Shown in pieces: positions 1 to 5,241 of a DNA stretch of 5,241 nt (the first letter of the stretch is position 1; the number at the start of each line of letters is the position of its first letter). The notes under the pieces are model-generated. The model saw only the letters and a list, made by a program, of their open reading frames with translations. It did not search any database and was not told where the DNA came from. A program made the translations under genes and the position numbers. Source of the DNA: Betaproteobacteria bacterium (GTDB lineage Bacteria; Pseudomonadota; Gammaproteobacteria; Burkholderiales; SG8-39); NCBI GenBank assembly GCA_029865405.1, contig JAOUGZ010000233.1:1-5241 (forward strand), written 5' to 3'.

Positions 1-744
1 GAGGACGTGCGCCCGCTGAGCGCGGGCTTCAAGCGCGTGGTACGCGGACTCGAATTCGACGTTGCCGAGCTCGCCATCACCACCTTTCTCATGGCGAAGG
101 CGGCGGGCAAGCCCTACCGGCTCCTGCCGGCGGTAGTGCTCGCGCGCATGCAGCATTCGCGCCTGGTGCGAGACGCCGAGCGCGGCGCGCTCGCGCCGCG
201 CGAGCTCGAGGGCAAGCGCGTCGGCGTGCGCTCCTACTCGGTGACCACCGGCATGTGGCTGCGTGGCATCCTCGCCGAGGACCACGGCGTGAACTGCGAC
301 CGCATCACCTGGGTCACGTTCGAGGAAGCGCACGTCGCCGAGTTCCGCGACCCGCCGAACGTGGAGCGCGCGCCGGCCGGAAAGAAGCTCGAGGAGATGC
401 TGCTCGCGGGCGAGGTCGACGCCGCGATCGTCGGCGACGCGCAGCCCGCCGATCCGCGCCTCGTGCCCGTGATCGCGGACCCGGAGAGCGCCGCGCGCGC
501 CTGGCGCGCACGTACCGGCGCGATCCAGATCAACCACATGGTGGCGGTGAAGGACACGGTGCCGCCGCGCATCGCCGACGAGATCGCGCGCATGCTGCTG
601 GAAAGCGTCGAAGCCGCGGGCAGCCCCGAGATGAACCCCTGTGGCCTCGAGCCCAACCGCCGCAACCTCGAGGTCGCCATCGACTACGTGCATCGTCAGG
701 GCCTCATCCCGCGGCGCTATTCGGTCGAAGAGCTCTTCGCGTGA
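1..744 (+). CDS. 4,5-dihydroxyphthalate decarboxylase-like / substrate-binding-protein-like protein (5' partial)
   Basis: The reading frame is open from the first base, so the true start lies upstream. 247 residues are visible, and by comparison with the usual 300-330 residues of the family about 50-80 are missing. A GTG at position 7 is in frame but would begin inside the fold, so it is unlikely to be the start. Family signs are the segment FDVAELAITTFL near residues 19-30, the block EGKRVGVRSYSVTTGMWLRG around residues 70-89 (shared with type 2 periplasmic-binding-like folds), an LEEMLLAGEVDAAIVGD segment near 130-146, and the C-terminal NPCGLEPNRRNLE plus SVEELFA ending. Family members are annotated either as 4,5-dihydroxyphthalate decarboxylase (phthalate breakdown to protocatechuate) or as ABC-transporter substrate-binding proteins, and sequence alone does not separate these. 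The 4-bp overlap with ligJ supports a role in aromatic-acid catabolism. No signal peptide can be judged because the N-terminus is missing. Family assignment is solid; function is inferred. Confidence 0.8.
   Translation, partial: EDVRPLSAGFKRVVRGLEFDVAELAITTFLMAKAAGKPYRLLPAVVLARMQHSRLVRDAERGALAPRELEGKRVGVRSYSVTTGMWLRGILAEDHGVNCDRITWVTFEEAHVAEFRDPPNVERAPAGKKLEEMLLAGEVDAAIVGDAQPADPRLVPVIADPESAARAWRARTGAIQINHMVAVKDTVPPRIADEIARMLLESVEAAGSPEMNPCGLEPNRRNLEVAIDYVHRQGLIPRRYSVEELFA
727..732 (+). promoter_or_regulatory. Weak Shine-Dalgarno-like site for ligJ
   Basis: The purine run GAAGAG lies 8 nt before the GTG at 741, inside the end of the upstream gene. It only partly matches the anti-Shine-Dalgarno complement, so translation of ligJ probably also depends on coupling through the GTGA stop/start overlap. 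It helps favour GTG 741 as the start. Confidence 0.35.
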
Positions 745-1742
745 TCATCGACTGCCACGGCCACTACACCACCGCGCCGGCGGCGCTTTGGGAGTGGCGC
801 AGGAAGCAGGTCGCGGGGCAGGACCCGGGTCCGCTGCGCATCGCCGACGACGAAATCCGCGAATCGCTGGAGAAAAACCAGCTGCGCATCCAGCGCGAGC
901 GCGGCACCGACCTCACCTTCTTCTCGCCGCGCGCCGGTTCCATGGAGCACCACGTCGGCGACGCGAAGGTGAGCGAGGCCTGGTCGCGCCAGTGCAACGA
1001 CCTGATCCACCGCGTCTGCAGCCTGTACCCGGCGAACTTCGCCCCGGTGTGCCAGCTGCCGCAGTCGCCCGGCGTGCCGCCGGCGAACTGCATCCCGGAG
1101 CTCGAGCGCTGCGTGAACGAGCTCGGCTTCATCGGCTGCAACCTGAACCCCGACCCCTCGGGCGGCTGGTGGCGCTCGCCGCCGCTCGGCGAGCGTTTCT
1201 GGTATCCGCTCTACGAGAAGCTCGTAGAGCTCGAGGTGCCGGCGATGGTGCACGTCAGCTCCTCGTGCAACCCGGCGTTCCACTTCACGGGCGCGCACTA
1301 CATCAACGCCGACACCACGGCGTTCATGCAGTTCATCCAGTCGGACCTGTTCAAGGACTTCCCGACGCTGAAGTTCGTCATCCCGCACGGCGGCGGCGCC
1401 GTGCCCTACCACTGGGGGCGTTACCGGGGCCTGGCGCAGGACATGGGCAAGCCGCCGCTCAAGGAGCTCCTGCGGAACGTCTTCTTCGACACCTGCGTCT
1501 ATCACCTGCCCGGCATCGAGCTGCTGCTCAAGGTCATCCCGGCCGAGAACATCCTCTTCGCCTCCGAGATCGTCGGCGCGGTGCGCGGCATCGACCCGGA
1601 GACCGGGCACCACTACGACGACACGCGGCGCTACATCGACGCCGCCGGCCTGAGCGCCGCCGCGCGCGAGCAGATCTACTCGGGCAACGTCGGGCGGGTT
1701 TACCCGCGCTTGCGTCCGCGGACCGGGGGCGCTCGGGCCTGA
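741..1742 (+). CDS. ligJ: 4-oxalomesaconate hydratase (LigJ), amidohydrolase family
   Basis: This 333-residue protein is the zinc-dependent cytoplasmic hydratase that converts 4-oxalomesaconate to 4-carboxy-4-hydroxy-2-oxoadipate in the protocatechuate 4,5-cleavage pathway, just before the aldolase step. I recognise it from close resemblance along the whole length to Sphingobium LigJ (about 340 residues). Visible marks are the N-terminal MIIDCHGH metal-binding motif (His6, His8), RIQRERGTDLTFFSPRA from residue 49, NLNPDPSGG at 134-142, His171 in MVHVSSSCNP, HGGGAVPYHWGR from His216, LFASE ending at Glu276, GAVRGIDP at 279-286 and the C-terminal GNVGRVYP. His6, His8, His171 and Glu276 are the expected zinc ligands by family analogy, with His216 and neighbours lining the active site. 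The GTG at 741 is chosen because it gives the conserved N-terminus exactly; longer in-frame extensions read into the upstream gene. It overlaps the upstream stop as GTGA, indicating one operon. No truncation or missing key residue is seen. Confidence 0.93.
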   Translation: MIIDCHGHYTTAPAALWEWRRKQVAGQDPGPLRIADDEIRESLEKNQLRIQRERGTDLTFFSPRAGSMEHHVGDAKVSEAWSRQCNDLIHRVCSLYPANFAPVCQLPQSPGVPPANCIPELERCVNELGFIGCNLNPDPSGGWWRSPPLGERFWYPLYEKLVELEVPAMVHVSSSCNPAFHFTGAHYINADTTAFMQFIQSDLFKDFPTLKFVIPHGGGAVPYHWGRYRGLAQDMGKPPLKELLRNVFFDTCVYHLPGIELLLKVIPAENILFASEIVGAVRGIDPETGHHYDDTRRYIDAAGLSAAAREQIYSGNVGRVYPRLRPRTGGARA

Positions 1743-1747
1743 CCCGA

Positions 1748-1753
1748 TACAAT
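1748..1753 (+). promoter_or_regulatory. Candidate -10 promoter element for the efflux operon
   Basis: TACAAT (within GATACAAT) matches the sigma-70 -10 consensus TATAAT at five of six bases and is a rare AT-rich patch in very GC-rich DNA. It lies 30 nt before the TTG start of the adaptor gene, which would give a leader of about 24 nt. The region 17 bp upstream (GGGGGC, 1725-1730) is a poor -35 element, so the promoter would be weak or activator-dependent. Transcription from upstream of ligJ remains possible. Confidence 0.4.
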
Positions 1754-1754
1754 C

Positions 1755-1780
1755 CGGGGCTCCCGGCAACCCGGACCCCG
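1755..1780 (+). other. Imperfect GC-rich inverted repeat (potential mRNA hairpin) before the TTG start
   Basis: CGGGG at 1755-1759 can pair with CCCCG at 1776-1780, and inside it CCGG at 1763-1766 pairs with CCGG at 1771-1774 around a CAAC loop. A 3-nt bulge (1760-1762) and a single A (1775) interrupt the stem, giving nine GC pairs. A competing 5-bp hairpin CCGGG (1754-1758) with CCCGG (1762-1766) is also possible. The repeat ends three bases before the TTG start and occupies the place of a ribosome binding site. It is followed by only three T residues, so it is a poor intrinsic terminator. In DNA this GC-rich, chance pairing is possible. Confidence 0.35.
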
Positions 1781-1783
1781 AGT

Positions 1784-3016
1784 TTGGCAACCTCCCTGTC
1801 TCCGAAGCCGGCGTCGCGCTGGTGGTGGCGCCTCCTCGTCCTGCTGATCCTCGCGGTCGGCATCGGCGGCTTCGTCGCCATGAACAAGCTCAGGCCGCAG
1901 GCCGCGCCGCGCGTGCCCGCGGCGCTGCTGCCGCTGGTGCAGGCCGAGGCACTCGAATTCCGCGAGGGCGCGCTGCGCGTGAGCGGCAACGGCCTGGTGC
2001 GGCCGCGCGCCGAAGTGGTGCTGGCCGCCGAAGTGTCCGCGCGCGTGGTGTTCGTCAGCCCGGCGCTGGTCACCGGCGGCTCGTTCAAGCGCGAGCAGGT
2101 GCTCATCCGCCTGGACGACGAACCGTACCGCGCCGCGCTGGCGCAGGCCGAGGCCGATGCGCGCTCCGCCCGCGTCGCGCTGCGCCTCGCCGGGCAGCAG
2201 CTCGAGCGCACCGAGGAGCTCATCGAGCAGAAATTCCTTTCGCGCCAGACGCTCGACGAGCGCCTGGCGGGGCGTGACCAGGCGGCCGCGGCACTCGCAC
2301 GCGCCGAGGCGCTCGTGCGCCAGCGCCGCGTCGACCTCGAGCGCACCGTGGTGCACGCGCCGTTCGACGGCAGGGTGCTGGCCGAGCGCGTCGACCTGGG
2401 CGAGACGGTGCAGCCGGGCAAGGAGCTGGCGCGCATCTTCGCCGACGGCGCGCTCGAGATCGCCGTCGCGCTCTCCGACCGCGACATGGCGCTGATCGCC
2501 GACCCCTGGCGCGAGAACGGGCAGGCGCCGCCGCCGGGCGGGGGCGCCCGCGCCAGCGTGCTCGTCACGCACGGCGCCGGCGTGTACCGCTGGCCGGCGC
2601 GCGTCGACCGGGTCGAGTCGGCGGTCGATGCCGCGACGCGCACCTTCAACGTGATCGTGCGGGTGGACGATCCCGCGGCACGCGGCCTCGCCGTGTCCGG
2701 GGACGCGGCAACGGCGCCCCCGCTCCTCGTCGGCATGTACGCCACGGTGGAGATCACCGGCGCCGACGCCGGCCGCCACGCCCTGGTGCCGCGGCGCGCG
2801 CTGCGCGAAGGTAACGTGCTCTGGCTGCTTGAAGCGGGCGGCACCGTGTCCCTCCGGCGCGTGCGCGTGCTGCACGAAACGGGCGATCGCGCCGTGGTGT
2901 CGGGCGCGGGCCTGCCCGAGCAGGCGCGCGTCGTGGTGAGCGACCTGAAAGTGGTCACCGAAGGCATGCGCGTGCGCGAGCTCGGCGCCGACGCCACGCG
3001 CCGCCCCGCCCCGTGA
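1784..3016 (+). CDS. RND efflux periplasmic adaptor subunit (HlyD/MFP family)
   Basis: This 410-residue protein is the membrane-fusion adaptor that links an inner-membrane RND permease to an outer-membrane channel. A short basic head (SRWWWR, 11-16) and a hydrophobic segment at about 16-33 form an uncleaved membrane anchor; no lipobox cysteine is seen, unlike AcrA-type lipoproteins. The first lipoyl half is at about 70-115, ending VLIRLDDEPY. An alanine/glutamate/arginine-rich coiled-coil hairpin spans about 116-187. The second lipoyl half starts at VHAPFDGRV (190-198). A beta-barrel follows at about 222-330, with a proline/glycine-rich loop around 246-252, and a membrane-proximal domain from HALVPRRAL (332) to the end. 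TTG at 1784 is the only plausible start in frame after the ligJ stop; the next ATG (1880) would remove the membrane anchor. The length fits the family. No good Shine-Dalgarno sequence precedes it. It overlaps the permease gene as GTGA, so the two are cotranslated. Substrate cannot be inferred. Confidence 0.9.
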   Translation: MATSLSPKPASRWWWRLLVLLILAVGIGGFVAMNKLRPQAAPRVPAALLPLVQAEALEFREGALRVSGNGLVRPRAEVVLAAEVSARVVFVSPALVTGGSFKREQVLIRLDDEPYRAALAQAEADARSARVALRLAGQQLERTEELIEQKFLSRQTLDERLAGRDQAAAALARAEALVRQRRVDLERTVVHAPFDGRVLAERVDLGETVQPGKELARIFADGALEIAVALSDRDMALIADPWRENGQAPPPGGGARASVLVTHGAGVYRWPARVDRVESAVDAATRTFNVIVRVDDPAARGLAVSGDAATAPPLLVGMYATVEITGADAGRHALVPRRALREGNVLWLLEAGGTVSLRRVRVLHETGDRAVVSGAGLPEQARVVVSDLKVVTEGMRVRELGADATRRPAP

Positions 3017-5241
3017 GAGCGCTCATCGCCTGGATGGCGCGCCACCCGGTGGCCGCCAACCTGCTGCTGCTGCTCATCGTCGTCGCCGGCGTGTCGAACA
3101 TGCTGACGATGAAGCAGGAGGTGTTCCCGCTGGTCGAGCTCGACGTGCTCGAGGTGCGCGTCGCCTACCCCGGCGCGGCCCCCGACGAAGTCGAAGAAGC
3201 GATCGTGCAGCGCATCGAAGAGCAGCTCGAGGGCATCGACGGCATCGATCTGGTCACCTCGATCGCGGCCGAAGGCACCGGCGTGGTGCGCATCGAGCTC
3301 GCGCGTGGCATCAACACAGCCATCAAGCTCGACGAAGTGAAGGCGGTGGTGGACCGCATCACCACGTTTCCGGCGGAGGCCGAGCGCGCGGTGGTGAAGC
3401 AGCTCATCTCGCGCCAGCGCGTCGTCGAGATCGCGGTGTTCGGCGCGGCCGAAGAGGCGACGCTGCGCGAGATGGCCTACCGCATCAAGGACGATCTCAC
3501 GAGCACGCCGGGCATCTCGCTGGTGCAGGTGGCGCGCGTGCGCGACTACGAGATCTCGGTCGAAGTGCCGAACGACGTGTTGCGCGCCTACGGGCTCACG
3601 CTACAGGACATCGCGGCGACGCTGAAGCGCTCGAGCCTCGATCTGCCGAGCGGCGACATCAAGTCGCAGGGCGAGTCGATCCTGCTGCGCGCGCGCGGCC
3701 GCAATTACAACCGCGCCGACTTCGAGCGCATCGTCGTCGTCTCGGCGAAATCGGGCGCGCGCGTGCGCCTCGCCGACATCGCGCGCATCGACGACGGCTT
3801 TCGCGACGACGACCTGATCATGCGCTTCAATGGCAAGCCGGCGGCGTTCGTGCAGGTGTTCCGCGTCGGCGAGGACAAGGTGCTCGACGTCGTGCGGCAG
3901 GTCAACACCTACCTGGAGCAGACGCTGCGCCCGTCGCTGCCCCCGGGCATCGAGGTGGTGGTGTGGCGCGACGACTCGGTCGAGTTCCGCAACCGCATGG
4001 ACCTGCTGATCAAGAACGGCGCCATCGGCCTCGCGCTGGTGCTCGCCGCGCTGGCGCTGTTCCTCGAGCTGCGGCTCGCCTTCTGGGTGTCGGCCGGCAT
4101 CTTCGTCTCCTTCATCGGCGCATTTGCGGTGATGCCGTCGGTCGGACTGTCGATCAACATGATGTCGCTGTTCGGCTTCATCCTCGCGATCGGCATCGTC
4201 GTCGACGACGCCATCGTCACTGCGGAGAACATCCACGCCGAGGCCGAGCGCGGCACGCCGCCGCTGGAGGCGGCGGTGCGCGGCAGCCAGCGCGTCGCGG
4301 TGCCGGTGGCGCTGGCGGTGTCGACCACCATCGCCGCCTTCGTGCCGCTGCTCTTCGCCCCCGGGACGCTCGGCAAGTTCCTGTTCCAGATTCCGGCGGT
4401 GGTGATCATCGTGCTCGCCATCTCGGTGCTCGAGGCGATGCTCGTCCTGCCGCGCCACCTGGCGACGCTGCGCGCCGGCGTCGCCGAGACGCGCACCTGG
4501 CTCGGCGCCCGGCTGGCCGCGGTGCGGCACGCGACCGACCGCGGCCTGCAGCGCTTCGTCGAGGGCCCGCTCGACGCGGCGCTCGGCTTCACCACGGCGC
4601 ATTACGGCGTGGTCATCGCCGCGGCAGCCGCCGTGTTCCTGCTGGCGCTGGGCGCCATCACCGCCGGCCACGTGCGGTTCGTGTTCTTTCCGCAGGTCGA
4701 GGGACGCTACGTCACCTCGTCGCTGGAACTGCGGCCCGGCGCCACCGCCGAGGCGACCCTCGCGGCGGCGCTCGCCATCGAACGCGCCGGGCACGCGGCG
4801 GCGGCGGAACTGCCCGACCCGAGCGGGCGTCCGCTGGTGAACGCCGTGTACATTACCGTCGGCCAGCAGGAGGCGACCGGCCCGGGCGCCGCCGGGGCGC
4901 TCGGGCTCTTGCAGGGCAACAAGGCCTCGATCGTGTTCGAGCTGCTCGATCCCGAGGTGCGCAGCGTGACCTCCGGCGATTTCGAGCGGCAATGGCGCGA
5001 GCGAGCAGGGCGCCTGCCGCAGGTGCGCAAGCTCACCTTCGCCTCCAACGTGATCCAGCTCGGCTCGCCGGTGCAGATCGAGCTGTCCGCGCGCAGCCCG
5101 GAAGGCCTGGCACAGGCGGTGCAGGCGCTGCAGGAGGCGCTGCGCGGCATCGACGGCGTGTTCGACGTGCGCGACGACCGCGATCCCGGCAAGCAGGAGG
5201 TGCAGTTCCAGCTCAAGCCCTCGGCGCGCGCCCTGGGCATC
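3013..5241 (+). CDS. RND efflux permease subunit, AcrB/AcrD/AcrF (HAE-like) family (3' partial)
   Basis: The frame is open without interruption from GTG 3013 to the window edge, giving 743 residues; typical permeases have 1,000-1,050, so about 30% is missing. The protein is the proton-driven inner-membrane pump of a tripartite efflux system. The start RALIAWMARHPVAANLLLLL is the usual RND N-terminus, with TM1 at about 12-31; ATG 3034 would shorten it. The first periplasmic porter loop (about 32-335) contains the family signs VAYPGAAPDEVEEAI and a GxGVVRIELARGIN segment. TM2 to TM6 lie near 337-355, 357-378, 383-405, 429-449 and 458-482. TM4 carries GIVVDDAIVTAENI, in which Asp398 and Asp399 correspond to the proton-relay aspartates D407/D408 of AcrB. 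TM7 is at about 531-553 and the second porter loop fills the rest. The partner lysine of TM10 lies outside the window. The start overlaps the adaptor stop by 4 bp. Drug, metabolite or solvent specificity cannot be told; the VDD motif and loops favour an HAE-type over a CzcA-type metal pump. Confidence 0.93.
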   Translation, partial: MRALIAWMARHPVAANLLLLLIVVAGVSNMLTMKQEVFPLVELDVLEVRVAYPGAAPDEVEEAIVQRIEEQLEGIDGIDLVTSIAAEGTGVVRIELARGINTAIKLDEVKAVVDRITTFPAEAERAVVKQLISRQRVVEIAVFGAAEEATLREMAYRIKDDLTSTPGISLVQVARVRDYEISVEVPNDVLRAYGLTLQDIAATLKRSSLDLPSGDIKSQGESILLRARGRNYNRADFERIVVVSAKSGARVRLADIARIDDGFRDDDLIMRFNGKPAAFVQVFRVGEDKVLDVVRQVNTYLEQTLRPSLPPGIEVVVWRDDSVEFRNRMDLLIKNGAIGLALVLAALALFLELRLAFWVSAGIFVSFIGAFAVMPSVGLSINMMSLFGFILAIGIVVDDAIVTAENIHAEAERGTPPLEAAVRGSQRVAVPVALAVSTTIAAFVPLLFAPGTLGKFLFQIPAVVIIVLAISVLEAMLVLPRHLATLRAGVAETRTWLGARLAAVRHATDRGLQRFVEGPLDAALGFTTAHYGVVIAAAAAVFLLALGAITAGHVRFVFFPQVEGRYVTSSLELRPGATAEATLAAALAIERAGHAAAAELPDPSGRPLVNAVYITVGQQEATGPGAAGALGLLQGNKASIVFELLDPEVRSVTSGDFERQWRERAGRLPQVRKLTFASNVIQLGSPVQIELSARSPEGLAQAVQALQEALRGIDGVFDVRDDRDPGKQEVQFQLKPSARALGI

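Noticed and set aside
255..740. Upstream in-frame extension of ligJ back to about position 255.
   Set aside because: The extension is Arg/Ala-rich shadow sequence of the first gene; the conserved LigJ N-terminus with its metal motif begins exactly at GTG 741.
1211..1227. Perfect 7-bp inverted repeat CTACGAG/CTCGTAG with a 3-nt loop inside ligJ.
   Set aside because: It encodes the conserved YEKLVEL segment of the enzyme and has no T-run or regulatory context, so it is most likely a by-product of coding sequence.
1755..1786. Possible intrinsic terminator of the ligJ operon.
   Set aside because: The stem is interrupted and is followed by only three T residues within the start region of the next gene, so it does not meet the usual terminator pattern.
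1534..3045. Long open frame on the minus strand (about 500 codons) across the adaptor gene.
   Set aside because: The product is a Ser/Arg/Thr/Ala-rich low-complexity string typical of a GC-skewed shadow of the adaptor gene; it also crosses the ligJ end and the adaptor start.
3601..4992. Long open frame on the minus strand (about 463 codons) opposite the permease gene.
   Set aside because: It is rich in Arg, His, Asp and Glu with no recognisable fold, and lies opposite a clear RND permease. Long antisense open frames are expected in DNA of this GC content.

Overview
The window is a stretch of GC-rich (roughly 70% by eye), densely coding proteobacterial DNA with every supported gene on the + strand. 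The codon usage, the LigJ-type hydratase and the RND tripartite-pump genes suggest a Gram-negative proteobacterium, most likely a betaproteobacterium. That placement is inference; no marker gene is present to fix it.

Region 1 (1-1742) is the tail of an aromatic-acid catabolic operon. It starts inside a gene for a protein of the 4,5-dihydroxyphthalate decarboxylase / periplasmic-binding-protein-like family, whose N-terminus lies before the window. This gene overlaps by 4 bp a gene I recognise as ligJ, the 4-oxalomesaconate hydratase of the protocatechuate 4,5-cleavage (meta) pathway. If the first protein is a true decarboxylase, the two would act on one route: 4,5-dihydroxyphthalate to protocatechuate, and later 4-oxalomesaconate to 4-carboxy-4-hydroxy-2-oxoadipate. 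The ring-cleavage dioxygenase, dehydrogenase, lactonase and aldolase are not in view.

Region 2 (1743-1783) is a 41-bp gap, the only intergenic DNA in the window. It holds a good -10-like hexamer and an imperfect GC-rich hairpin immediately before a TTG start codon.

Region 3 (1784-5241) is an RND efflux operon: a membrane-anchored HlyD/MFP-type periplasmic adaptor, then an inner-membrane RND permease of the AcrB/HAE type that starts within the adaptor stop codon and runs off the right edge (743 residues visible, about 70% of a typical permease). The two proteins would form the inner-membrane and periplasmic parts of a proton-driven pump. No outer-membrane channel gene is seen here.

I see no RNA gene, mobile element, CRISPR array or clearly novel system. 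The points worth a second look are the junction between catabolism and efflux, the leader hairpin with the TTG start, and the uncertain role of the first gene.
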